Source: Sphingomonadales bacterium UBA7471 (GTDB lineage: Bacteria > Pseudomonadota > Alphaproteobacteria > Sphingomonadales > Sphingomonadaceae). Taken from it: DNA of 64,000 nt. Location: the NCBI GenBank assembly GCA_002479765.1, contig DLOZ01000004.1, positions 114,495-178,494 of the forward strand. Reading direction: 5' to 3'. Under the pieces are notes generated by a model. It was not told the origin of the DNA. It saw only the letters and a list, made by a program, of their open reading frames with translations, and made no database searches. Made by a program: the position numbers and the translations under genes. Shown piece after piece: positions 42,834-51,603 of the stretch; the first letter of the stretch is position 1, and each line of letters starts with the position of its first letter.

Positions 42834-44417
42834 TTGGCCGATTGGGACAAAGCAATAGATCTGGGGAACTATGGCCAATCCAATCGCCATTGGGGCGGGA
42901 TGCATATCAATCCCGCTGTCTTTTTCCCGACGGCCATTATTGCGTTCGCGGTCATACTATTCAGCCTGATCGCGCCTGAAGCATCGGCGGACCTGTTTGC
43001 GGGTTTGCGCAGTGGTGCGGTTGCCCATTTCGACTGGTTCTTCATGATGTCGGGCAATTTGCTTCTGATCTTTTGCGTCGTTGTTGCACTGTCACCGCTG
43101 GGGAAAATCCGGTTGGGCGGCAAAGGCGCTACGCCTGATTATTCGCGACTGTCGTGGTTTGCGATGCTGTTTGGCGCAGGCATGGGCATCGGGCTGGTGT
43201 TTTATGGCGTGGGTGAACCCGTCACCCATTTCACCTCTTCCATGGCAGGCGGTCCTGCAGCGCCGTTGGGCGGCGCTGTTGGCGACGCACAAGCGGCACG
43301 CAGCATCGCTATGGCGGCGACCATCTTTGACTGGGCGTTGCATCCGTGGGCCATTTTTGCAGTCACCGGTCTGGCGCTTGCGCTCTTCAGCTTTGATTTC
43401 AAAATGCCGCTGTCGATGCGGTCGGCATTCTACCCCTTGTTTGGAAAGGCGGTTTGGGGCCGCACAGGCGACGTTATTGAAGTGCTTGCGGTCCTTGCGA
43501 CGATCTTTGGACTGGCCACGTCGCTTGGGCTTGGGGCGCAGCAAGCGATGGCGGGGATCGTCTATCTTTATGGCGTAACGAGCTCGTCACTCACGATACT
43601 GGCGTTGATAGCGGTGATGGCCGCAATTACGTTTCTGTCGATCCGGGGTGGCATTGATCGCGGCATCCGCATTCTGAGCGAGGTCAACATGTGGGTTGCC
43701 TTTGCCTTGCTGGTGTTTGTCTTAACCACGGGCTCCACGCTTCAGCTGATCGGGGATCTTGCGACCAATATCGTCAACTATCTGAAATTTCTCCCAGCGT
43801 TATCGAATCCGGTCGGCCGCACCGACACCGGTTTCTACAATGATTGGTCGGTCTATTACTGGGCATGGTGGATCAGCTGGGCCCCATTTGTCGGCATGTT
43901 CATGGCGCGCATTTCATTGGGCCGGACGGTGCGTGAATTCATTGCGGGGGCCATGATCGCGCCCAGCCTGCTGGGCATCTTGTGGCTGACGATTTTTGGG
44001 GACGCAAGCATCGCACAAATCGTTGCGGGCAATGGTGCGGACTTGGCCAAAGCATCACTGGATACGCAGCTATTTGTGCTGCTCGGCACTTTGCCCTGGG
44101 CGCAGCTCACATCATTCGTTGCCATTGGCTTGATCCTGATCTTTTTCGTCACGGGCTGGGACTCGGGCACGCTGGTGATTGACACAATGACCGCAGGCGG
44201 ACGCACCGATACGCTGCTGCGGCAAAAGACCATCTGGCTGGTCGCTGTTGGCGGTATTGGTATTGTTCTGTTGCTGAGCGGAGGCCTCACGTCGCTGCAG
44301 GCGGGTGCAATCGCCACGGGCTTGCCCTTGGCTTTGGTGTTATTGTGCATGTGTCTGGGTACGCTGAGAGGATTGTTGGCGCTGCATCGCAATCCGGATT
44401 GCAGCGGGAACATATAA
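42834..44417 (+). CDS. BCCT family betaine/carnitine/choline transporter
   Basis: 527-aa inner-membrane secondary transporter with about 12 membrane helices. The glycine-rich stretch MLFGAGMGIGLVFYGVGEP and the tryptophan-rich YYWAWWISWAPFVGMFMARIS, which lines the trimethylammonium pocket, are BCCT hallmarks. TTG start at 42834 has AAGGAGAG upstream. Last gene of operon 1; its position argues that the operon's substrate is an imported quaternary amine such as glycine betaine. Confidence 0.95.
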   Translation: MADWDKAIDLGNYGQSNRHWGGMHINPAVFFPTAIIAFAVILFSLIAPEASADLFAGLRSGAVAHFDWFFMMSGNLLLIFCVVVALSPLGKIRLGGKGATPDYSRLSWFAMLFGAGMGIGLVFYGVGEPVTHFTSSMAGGPAAPLGGAVGDAQAARSIAMAATIFDWALHPWAIFAVTGLALALFSFDFKMPLSMRSAFYPLFGKAVWGRTGDVIEVLAVLATIFGLATSLGLGAQQAMAGIVYLYGVTSSSLTILALIAVMAAITFLSIRGGIDRGIRILSEVNMWVAFALLVFVLTTGSTLQLIGDLATNIVNYLKFLPALSNPVGRTDTGFYNDWSVYYWAWWISWAPFVGMFMARISLGRTVREFIAGAMIAPSLLGILWLTIFGDASIAQIVAGNGADLAKASLDTQLFVLLGTLPWAQLTSFVAIGLILIFFVTGWDSGTLVIDTMTAGGRTDTLLRQKTIWLVAVGGIGIVLLLSGGLTSLQAGAIATGLPLALVLLCMCLGTLRGLLALHRNPDCSGNI

Positions 44418-44530
44418 GCGGACATTTTGTAGCTGGGCCGACGTCCAGCAAAGTGATGCAAGCCTGCAACGCACCTGGCGCATAATCTGGCTATGTCGAA
44501 AATGCATAGCACTATTACCGGGGGTATCGG

Positions 44531-44567
44531 ATAGCCATTAGCTGAGGTAATATTAGCCATCGGCTAT
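44531..44567. promoter_or_regulatory. Operator-like repeats upstream of LysR-1
   Basis: ATAGCC ... GGCTAT inverted repeat (44531-44536, 44562-44567), a direct repeat of TAGCCAT two helical turns apart (44532 and 44554), and TAATATTA at 44548-44555 between them. Lies 27 bp before the LysR start, the usual place for LysR autoregulation. The rest of the 176-bp gap (44418-44593) shows only a weak GCTGG/CCAGC hairpin after the transporter. Confidence 0.5.
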
Positions 44568-44593
44568 GCCTGCACGCTTGGGAGGGTTGCTGC

Positions 44594-45583
44594 ATGAAAC
44601 TGCCACAAGAATTCGATCTGCACGCGCTCGAAGTATTCGTGATGACCGTCGAACTTGGCGGCATGTCGCAATGTGCGGCCCATTTGCAGGTGACACAGTC
44701 GGCAGTTTCCCAAACCATCGCAAAGCTTGAGGCCGGCATAGGCGCGTCTTTGTTCGACCGCACGATGCGGCCATTGGGCCTGACGGCCAGCGGAAAGTCC
44801 CTGTTTGCGCGCGGGCAAAAGCTGATTGCGCACGCCAGACTGGCCTATGACGAAGTGCGCGAAGGCGCAAACTTGCCCATATCCAGCATTACGGTCGCGA
44901 TGTCGTTCAGCCTTGCCAACCAACTGACCGCCCCGATTTTGCATAGTCTCGGTGCGCGGGCAGACCGGTGGAATATCCGATCGGGTATCTCCATGGAGCA
45001 TCAGGGCGAGTTTCTGGCGCGCGACATTGATATGCTGGTGACCGGTAGCTTCAATCTTGAGCATCGTGATACAGTCGAGCTGCACCCGGTGTTTGAGGAA
45101 AGCTTCATTCTCGTTTTCCCCAAAGATTTTCGAGAACCGCTGGATCTTGTCGGCTTGCCATCGTCATTGCCGTTCATCCGCTTTTCGCGGCTTACCGGAA
45201 CGGGGCAGCAGATTGAACGCCAGATTGTCCGGATGAAACTGAAACTGCCGCAGATGGTTGAAGTGGAATCGTCGCATCAACAATTGGCATTGGTGGCAGC
45301 GGGGATTGGTTGGGCGATTACCACGCCCGTTTGCTTGGCGGCGGTGCCGGAACTGCTTTCCCAATTGCGCGCCGAACCGATGACAAGGGGGCGGTTTTCA
45401 CGGTCGGTCCAAGTCGTCGCGCGGATCGATGAATTGGGCAATATCCCTAGCCTTACGGCGGCTTTGTGCCAGCAGGTATTGCAGGAAAAAATCTTCCCGC
45501 CGCTCATCGAGGAATATCCATGGATGGCGCAGCAATTGGCGTGGCCGTCGGCTTCGGCCGAAGGCGCGGAGTTAATAGCCTGA
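44594..45583 (+). CDS. LysR family transcriptional regulator 1
   Basis: 329-aa regulator. HTH reads LEVFVMTVELGGMSQCAAHL and TQSAVSQTIAKLEAGIG; a periplasmic-binding-like effector domain follows. GGGAGG lies before ATG 44594. It follows operon 1 but is separated from it by a repeat-rich promoter, and shares a TGATG junction with a secreted hydrolase gene. Probable controller of one or both N-methyl-amine operons; effector unknown. Betaine catabolism in pseudomonads uses an AraC regulator (GbdR), so this would be a different solution. Confidence 0.88.
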   Translation: MKLPQEFDLHALEVFVMTVELGGMSQCAAHLQVTQSAVSQTIAKLEAGIGASLFDRTMRPLGLTASGKSLFARGQKLIAHARLAYDEVREGANLPISSITVAMSFSLANQLTAPILHSLGARADRWNIRSGISMEHQGEFLARDIDMLVTGSFNLEHRDTVELHPVFEESFILVFPKDFREPLDLVGLPSSLPFIRFSRLTGTGQQIERQIVRMKLKLPQMVEVESSHQQLALVAAGIGWAITTPVCLAAVPELLSQLRAEPMTRGRFSRSVQVVARIDELGNIPSLTAALCQQVLQEKIFPPLIEEYPWMAQQLAWPSASAEGAELIA

Positions 45584-46884
45584 TGCGGCGCGTTATCGCT
45601 TCCATACTGATATTGCTGGCTGCCCCTATTTACGCCAGCCCGCCCAGCGTGCCCGGCGCCGATGCGCCCGAGCTTGCCGCGTTGGGTGCTTATGGCGTTG
45701 GCTTTCGTTCCGTCACCTTCACGCATCGTGACCAGCCCGATGTAGAAAATGCAAATGCGGACCCCAGCAGCGTTCGCCTCGTCGACCGCATCGTGCAGGT
45801 GGACATTTGGTATCCCGCCACGCCGAAAAAGGGCGCCAAAACCGTCCTATATCGCGGCAGCCTGTGGGCAGAGCCACCGCTTCCGCCGGTCGCGTTCACG
45901 CAAAATGGTATCGCGGTTGCGGGCGCGCCTGCCGCAGGCCGCAAGCACCCGTTGGTAATTATAAGCCATGGCTATAGCAACAACCCGGCGGTCATGACGT
46001 GGTTGACCGAGAATCTGGCGTCAAAAGGCTATGTCGTCGCGGCGATCCATCATCGCGATCCAAACCCTTATGTCGTTGCACCAACCACGCGTGCTGCGCC
46101 GAATTTCAACCGGCCGCATGACATTGTATTTGCCGCGGCGCAGCTCCGCGCCACGTTGGGCGATTTGATTGCCCCGGATAATGTTGCGCTCATTGGCTAT
46201 TCACAAGGTGGTTATGGGGTGCTCACCGCAGGTGGTGCAACGCTTGACCCTGCGGGTCCGAATATGAATTTGGTTGCGGGGGGGTGGCTGAAGAAATTCG
46301 CGCGCGGCAGTGCGGATGCGGACGCTCTCAAAGTGCCCGGCGTCAAGGCCGTGGTGGCACTGGCGCCGGCTGGCGGCGCACCAAGCAGCGCATGGGGCGC
46401 CGAGGGCCTCGCCGCGCTGACCGCGCCGCTGCTTCTGATTCATGGCGATAGCGACTTTACTGTTGACTATAAAACGGGCGCGCTGGCGGTCTTTGGTGGC
46501 GCTGTAAATGCCGACCGCTATTTGCTGACTTATAAGCAAGCTGGCCATGCAATCGCGCTCAACCCTACGCCGCGTGAAATGCGCGGTTCGCTGTGGGACA
46601 TAGACTGGTTCGAAGACCCGATTTGGCGGCGGGACCGGATCAATGCCATCAACCTGCACTTTATTTCCGCGTTTCTGGCGGTGCACTTACGGGGCGATGA
46701 GAGCAAAAATGCGTATCTGAATGTCGCCACTGAAAATTCAGACGATGGCGTGTGGAATGCGCCCGCTGGGACGCGATGGGGCGCGTATAGCCCGGGCGGT
46801 GAAGGCGTGACATTATGGAAGGGCTTCCAGCAACGGCATGCGCGCGGCATGACCCTTCTTTATGCGCCTAAAGCGTCAGACTGA
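45583..46884 (+). CDS. Secreted alpha/beta hydrolase (PAF-acetylhydrolase/dienelactone-hydrolase-like)
   Basis: 433-aa exported hydrolase. Signal peptide MRRVIASILILLAAPIYASP; oxyanion region HPLVIISHGYSNNP, nucleophile S207 in GYSQGG, acid in LLIHGDSDFT and histidine in QAGHAIAL. ATG overlaps the LysR-1 stop by one base (TGATG), so the regulator and hydrolase are co-translated. Could free an N-methylated alcohol or acid from an ester outside the cytosol (inference from context only). Its 3' end overlaps the convergent soxG copy 2 by 17 bases. Confidence 0.8.
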   Translation: MRRVIASILILLAAPIYASPPSVPGADAPELAALGAYGVGFRSVTFTHRDQPDVENANADPSSVRLVDRIVQVDIWYPATPKKGAKTVLYRGSLWAEPPLPPVAFTQNGIAVAGAPAAGRKHPLVIISHGYSNNPAVMTWLTENLASKGYVVAAIHHRDPNPYVVAPTTRAAPNFNRPHDIVFAAAQLRATLGDLIAPDNVALIGYSQGGYGVLTAGGATLDPAGPNMNLVAGGWLKKFARGSADADALKVPGVKAVVALAPAGGAPSSAWGAEGLAALTAPLLLIHGDSDFTVDYKTGALAVFGGAVNADRYLLTYKQAGHAIALNPTPREMRGSLWDIDWFEDPIWRRDRINAINLHFISAFLAVHLRGDESKNAYLNVATENSDDGVWNAPAGTRWGAYSPGGEGVTLWKGFQQRHARGMTLLYAPKASD

Positions 46885-47359
46885 GCGCGGCTGTCTTCCA
46901 AAAATGGATCATGGCTTCGCTGTAGCTGAGCGGAACATAGGCGTGGCAGATATCGTCATCCACCACGTGCAGGCGAACATTGACGTGATCGATGATCGTT
47001 GCCGCGCTGCATCCGGCCGCGAAATTCGGGTTTTCCGCATCAAAAACGCCGCCTTCCATCAACAATGTGCGCCAGCCTTTTCCAGAAAGCTGCACCCGCA
47101 CAACGCTGCCGCCAATTGCCGTGAGCGCACCGTCATCCGCCAATAGGCCGGGCAGTGCCGACACATCGCCTTCGACCAACCAGACGGTGGGTTCATAGCG
47201 GATCAGGCGCAGTGCATCATTGCCGTCAGAACGACCCATGGCTGGTAAGGAAAAGCCTGCCGCTTCCTTGAACCTTTTCGCTACAGACGCGGGATTGCCC
47301 CATATCTCCAGAGTATGAAGCGGCGCTGCGGGCAGCATTGTGATTGTTACATCAGTCAC
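46868..47359 (-). CDS. soxG: Sarcosine oxidase gamma subunit, copy 2
   Basis: 163-aa SoxG-like protein. GNPASVAKRFKEAAG, GRSDGNDALRLIRYEPTVWL and the C-terminal YSEAMIHFWKTAALSLTL follow the gamma-subunit plan but are well diverged from copy 1. GTG 47359 overlaps the soxA-2 stop by 8 bases; the long frame upstream lies inside soxA-2. Last gene of operon 2. Confidence 0.8.
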   Translation of the reverse strand: MTDVTITMLPAAPLHTLEIWGNPASVAKRFKEAAGFSLPAMGRSDGNDALRLIRYEPTVWLVEGDVSALPGLLADDGALTAIGGSVVRVQLSGKGWRTLLMEGGVFDAENPNFAAGCSAATIIDHVNVRLHVVDDDICHAYVPLSYSEAMIHFWKTAALSLTL

Positions 47360-50087
47360 GATAGCGCTCCCCGGCCGTGTCGTAGAAATGCGGTGCCACA
47401 ACGCGGACCCGCGCCATTTGACCGCGCGTTGGCGAGGTTGCGATAAGTTCTTCCCCGTGCCGCGCAAAGCCGTCGGTCAATTGGCCAAGCGCAATCGACC
47501 CGCCGTCCAGTATCCGGAACGCAGCGGCGCTGACATGGCCCTGCGGCGATGCGCCTTCGCCTGTGACAAGCATTGCGCCTTCGGGAATGTTGCCCTCAAT
47601 GGCTTCGAGCCCGACCAGTTGCCGTCGTCCGGCTTCGGACAAGGCAGGGCGCGACAGGCCGGACGCGCCGACATAGCCACCGGCCTTGTTGAGCATCTTG
47701 TCGAGCGCCAGATCATGCGGGGTCATCCGCCCGTCGACTTCACCGCCGACGACCAGATGGCCTTTTTCGATACGCAGGAATTCCATGGCCTCAAGGCCAT
47801 AAAGTGCACCGCCCTGCTTGGCGACCTCGGTCTCGCACGCCGCCCAAACGGGTCCGGCATGGCTTGCCTCAACATAAATTTCGAATGCGCGTTCGCCGCT
47901 GTAGCTGGCGGCGAGGATGATGACCGGAACCCCGGAAATCATGGCCAGAACCGTCGACATATGGCGCGGTGGTTCCTCGCCAATCAATGCCGCCAGCGTC
48001 GCCTTAGCTTGCGGCCCTGCGACCGCAATCCCGGCATAATGTTCCTGCACATTGACCGCGGAGACGCGCAAATGCGGGCAGAGAAATTGGCGGACATAGG
48101 AAATATGCGTCGCCATCCGGTCCGCGCCGCCGGTTGAGCTGGTTAATAGATAACGGTTCTCGTCCAACCGCCAAACGGTGCCATCGTCGAAAACAAAACC
48201 GTCCTCGCGCAGCATGAACGTGTATCGGCCACGTCCGACGGCAAGTTTGCCGACCGTCGTTGCGCAGATGATTTCCAGAAACGCGGCTGCATCTGGCCCG
48301 GACACTTCAAACTTCGCGAGCGTCGACACGTCCGTCATCCCGACATTTGAACGCACCGCTTTGGCTTCACGCATCGCGGCTTGCGCCAAAGTTTCGCTGC
48401 CTACCGGATAGGCGCGGGGGCGGAACCAATATCCCAGCGGCTGCCAGATCGGGTTTTTCGCGGCGTGCACATCGTATAGCGCGAGGCGGCGAACATGCGC
48501 GCCTGCGTCTTTTGCACCAGCGCCAGCCAACAAGCCCATCGTAACGGGCGTATAAGGCGGACGGAATGTGGTCAGCCCGGCTTCGGGAATAGCCACGCCC
48601 TGCTTTTCGGCCAAGCGCCCGAGCGCCGCCATATTGCTAAGCTTGCCCTGATCGGTCGCCATTCCGAGTGTGGTGTAACGTTTGAGATGCTCGACCGAGC
48701 GATAGCCCTCGGCCCACGCCAGATCCACATCCGACAACGTCACATCGTTCTGAAAATCGATGAAGCTTTTCTTTGGTGTGGAAACCGGAACAACATTGAA
48801 CACGGGTTCGGGATTGGCCGCCCCGCCTATCGTCGTCACATTTTGACGCGATGTCGCAGGGACAAAGGCTTGCGCCGCATCATTCCAATCGAGCGTGCCG
48901 CCTGCCTGCATATGCAGATGCACCACGGGCGTGAAGCCACCCGAAACAGCGATCAGATCAGCGTCCCAGCTTTGGGTCAGGCCACTGACACGTGCGGTCA
49001 CGCTTTTCAGGCAATGGCGCGCGCCTTTGGTCGAAAGCGGAACGGCGTTGTGATAGACTGGCAGGCCGCTGTCCGCGCCCGCCGGTGCTGGCCGTGCATC
49101 CAGGACGGCCACGATCTCAGCCCCAGCCGCCTTGAGCGCGTAGGCTGTTTTATACGCGTCATCATTATTGGTTGCGATCACCACGCGTTTGCCCGGGACG
49201 ACGCCAAAGCGATTCAGATAGGTCCGCACCGCTTGCGACAGCATTACGCCGGGACGGTCATTATGCGCAAAGGCCATCGGGCGTTCAATGCTGCCAGTCG
49301 CAAGTATCACTTGGCCCGCCCGCACATGCCAAAGCCGCTGTGCAACGCCGTGCGGCGGGATTTGACCAGGTTCGGCTATGCGCTGCGTCAGCGTGACCAG
49401 ATCATGTTCCCAATATCCAGACGCGGTGGTGCGTGTGAGGATGCGTCCGCCGGCGGCGCGGATGCGGGCTTGGGTCGATTCCACCCATGCACCATCGCGA
49501 TCTTGGCCGTCGCGGATTAACGAGGCGCCGAGAATATTGTCCTGTTCGACGAGGATGACGCGTTTGCCAGCTTCAGCGGCTTCGAGAGCGGCGGAAAGTC
49601 CGGCTGGTCCGGCACCGACCACAAGCACATCGCAAAAGGCCGCACGTTGGCTAAAAAGGTCGGGGTCGGTCTTCGTCGGCGCATTGCCGAGGCCCGCCGC
49701 TTTACGAATGAAATATTCGTAGAACATCCAACGTTTGGCCGAACCGAAAAAGGTCTTGTAATAGAAACCCGCAGACAGGGCAGGCGCGGCCAAGCCAAGT
49801 ACCGCGCCGATATCGAATGACAGGTTCGGCCAGCGGTTCTGGCTTTTGGCGACCAGTCCTTCATACACAAAAACATCGGTGGCGCGGGTATTGGGTTCAG
49901 TGCGTCCGCCATCACCAATGGTGACGAGCGCGTTTGGCTCCTCAACGCCAGCTGTCATGATCCCGCGTGGACGGTGATATTTGAAGCTGCGGCCAACAAG
50001 GCCAATGCCGTTGCGCAAAAGCGCGGCGGCAAGAGTGTCGCCTTTTTCCGCTTGATAGGTCTTGCCGTCGAAACTGAAGTTTATCAC
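47352..50087 (-). CDS. soxA: Sarcosine oxidase alpha subunit, copy 2
   Basis: 911 aa, domain order as in copy 1: FSFDGKTYQAEKGDTLAAAL and SFKYHRPRGIMTAGVEEPNA, then VLVVGAGPAGLSAALEA near residue 165, and a GcvT-like folate domain from about 575. Shorter than copy 1 by 42 residues. GTG start at 50087 in a GTGA overlap with soxD-2. Could serve sarcosine or another secondary N-methyl amine. Confidence 0.92.
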   Translation of the reverse strand: MINFSFDGKTYQAEKGDTLAAALLRNGIGLVGRSFKYHRPRGIMTAGVEEPNALVTIGDGGRTEPNTRATDVFVYEGLVAKSQNRWPNLSFDIGAVLGLAAPALSAGFYYKTFFGSAKRWMFYEYFIRKAAGLGNAPTKTDPDLFSQRAAFCDVLVVGAGPAGLSAALEAAEAGKRVILVEQDNILGASLIRDGQDRDGAWVESTQARIRAAGGRILTRTTASGYWEHDLVTLTQRIAEPGQIPPHGVAQRLWHVRAGQVILATGSIERPMAFAHNDRPGVMLSQAVRTYLNRFGVVPGKRVVIATNNDDAYKTAYALKAAGAEIVAVLDARPAPAGADSGLPVYHNAVPLSTKGARHCLKSVTARVSGLTQSWDADLIAVSGGFTPVVHLHMQAGGTLDWNDAAQAFVPATSRQNVTTIGGAANPEPVFNVVPVSTPKKSFIDFQNDVTLSDVDLAWAEGYRSVEHLKRYTTLGMATDQGKLSNMAALGRLAEKQGVAIPEAGLTTFRPPYTPVTMGLLAGAGAKDAGAHVRRLALYDVHAAKNPIWQPLGYWFRPRAYPVGSETLAQAAMREAKAVRSNVGMTDVSTLAKFEVSGPDAAAFLEIICATTVGKLAVGRGRYTFMLREDGFVFDDGTVWRLDENRYLLTSSTGGADRMATHISYVRQFLCPHLRVSAVNVQEHYAGIAVAGPQAKATLAALIGEEPPRHMSTVLAMISGVPVIILAASYSGERAFEIYVEASHAGPVWAACETEVAKQGGALYGLEAMEFLRIEKGHLVVGGEVDGRMTPHDLALDKMLNKAGGYVGASGLSRPALSEAGRRQLVGLEAIEGNIPEGAMLVTGEGASPQGHVSAAAFRILDGGSIALGQLTDGFARHGEELIATSPTRGQMARVRVVAPHFYDTAGERYRD

Positions 50088-50347
50088 GGCAGAGCCTCCG
50101 GACCAACGGCACGGGTGGCGCTGATTTCATTTGTCACACGGTTGCGCGTGATCACCATCCATGCACGGCATCCATAAGTGTGCCGCCAGATTTCGTCATC
50201 AACACCGCGTGGATTGGTGCGTGTGAAGAGCGATTTCATCGCCTCTTCGGGTGCAGCATCAAGCGACACCACGGCGTCTACGGTGCGTTCGTATATAAAC
50301 TCCGCCTGATCGCGCGGGCCGCAATGGGGACAGGTGAACTGCATCAT
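50084..50347 (-). CDS. soxD: Sarcosine oxidase delta subunit, copy 2
   Basis: 87-aa zinc subunit. C6 and C9 (TCPHCG) and H56 and C60 (RHTYGC) keep the zinc-ligand spacing; RTNPRG core present, but the rest differs strongly from copy 1. Start overlaps soxB-2 TAA by one base. Confidence 0.92.
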   Translation of the reverse strand: MMQFTCPHCGPRDQAEFIYERTVDAVVSLDAAPEEAMKSLFTRTNPRGVDDEIWRHTYGCRAWMVITRNRVTNEISATRAVGPEALP

Positions 50348-51603
50348 TAGCGACTGTTCGGCATTGGGCCGCTCCCTGTTTCATCGATTGTCGCACCGCG
50401 CTCGAAACGGTCGAGCGCAAATGGCGCATTCAGGGCATGTGGTTTGCCGGTTGCGAGCGTGTGCGCATATGTCCAACCCGATGCCGGTGTCGCCTTGAAC
50501 CCGCCATAGCACCAGCCGCCATTGAGAAAGAGGTTCTTCACCGGCGTTTCGCCAATGATCGGCGCGCCGTCAAAGCTCATGTCGGTCACGCCAGACCATG
50601 TCCGCACCATGCGCAGACGTGATAGCGCCGGGACGAGCGCAAGGCCCTGTGCCACAGCACGCTCCATCACCATCGGATTGCCGCGTTGGGCATAGCTTGG
50701 CCAGTTATCAGGGTCCCCGCCAAAGACGATGCCGCCCTTGTCTGACTGGCTGATATAGCAATGCAGTGATTGCGACATGATGACGCTGTTTATCATTGGC
50801 TTGACGCCTTCGGTTACCATCGCCTGCAACGTTTGCGATTCCACGGGCAGTTTAAGGCCCGCCAGCCCTGCGACATGGCCGCTATGGCCCGCAACGCAAA
50901 TGCCGACGCGACCGGCATTGATCCGCCCGCGGGTGGTTTCCACGCCGACCACCGCATCGCCATCGCGCACAAAGCCTGTGACTTCGCATTTCTGGACGAT
51001 GTCGACGCCAAGGCTGTCTGCGCCGCGCGCATAGCCCCAGGCGACGGCATCATGGCGGGCAGTACCGCCGCGCCGCTGAATCAAGCCGCCCTCAATCGGG
51101 AAACGTGCATCGCGTGACATGTCGAGCAACGGTTCCAGCTTTTGCACTTCGTCGCGGGTCATTAAATCGGCATCGATCCCGTCACACCGCATCGCGTCGC
51201 CGCGTTCGGCAAGCTTGGTCATATCGGCGTCGCTGTGACCCAGAAACATTGCGCCGCGTGGGGAGAACATGACGTTGTAATTCAACTCGTCGCTTAAATG
51301 CTCCCACATTTTCAGGCCGAATTCGAACAGGTCGTGCAATGGCTTTAGCCGGTAGTTTGACCGAACAATCGTCGTGTTACGTCCGGTGTTACCACCGCCT
51401 ATCCAGCCTTTTTCCAGAACCGCGATGTTTTTCAGGCCATGGACTTTGGCAAGATAATAAGCCGTCGCCAGCCCGTGCCCGCCGCCGCCGATGATGATGA
51501 TATCATAATGCGATTTAGGCTCCGGATCGCGCCATGCAGGCTGCCAATGCTTCTGCCCGTTCAAAGCACCGCGCAGCAATCCGAAAGCCGAATATTGGCT
51601 CAT
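50347..51603 (-). CDS. soxB: Sarcosine oxidase beta subunit, copy 2
   Basis: 418-aa catalytic flavoprotein. IIIIGGGGHGLATAYYLA, EKGWIGGGNTGRNTT and RRGGTARHDAVAWGYA with H184, aligned exactly with copy 1 through that point. ATG 51603 overlaps the preceding gene by ATGA; the frame extending to 51696 lies inside that gene. Together with SoxD/A/G copy 2 makes a second complete oxidase. Confidence 0.95.
   Translation of the reverse strand: MSQYSAFGLLRGALNGQKHWQPAWRDPEPKSHYDIIIIGGGGHGLATAYYLAKVHGLKNIAVLEKGWIGGGNTGRNTTIVRSNYRLKPLHDLFEFGLKMWEHLSDELNYNVMFSPRGAMFLGHSDADMTKLAERGDAMRCDGIDADLMTRDEVQKLEPLLDMSRDARFPIEGGLIQRRGGTARHDAVAWGYARGADSLGVDIVQKCEVTGFVRDGDAVVGVETTRGRINAGRVGICVAGHSGHVAGLAGLKLPVESQTLQAMVTEGVKPMINSVIMSQSLHCYISQSDKGGIVFGGDPDNWPSYAQRGNPMVMERAVAQGLALVPALSRLRMVRTWSGVTDMSFDGAPIIGETPVKNLFLNGGWCYGGFKATPASGWTYAHTLATGKPHALNAPFALDRFERGATIDETGSGPMPNSR

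Noticed and set aside
48495..49520. 341-residue open frame on the plus strand
   Set aside because: Lies wholly antisense to soxA copy 2; basic, cysteine- and histidine-rich composition typical of reverse-strand shadows of high-G+C genes; no recognisable domain.
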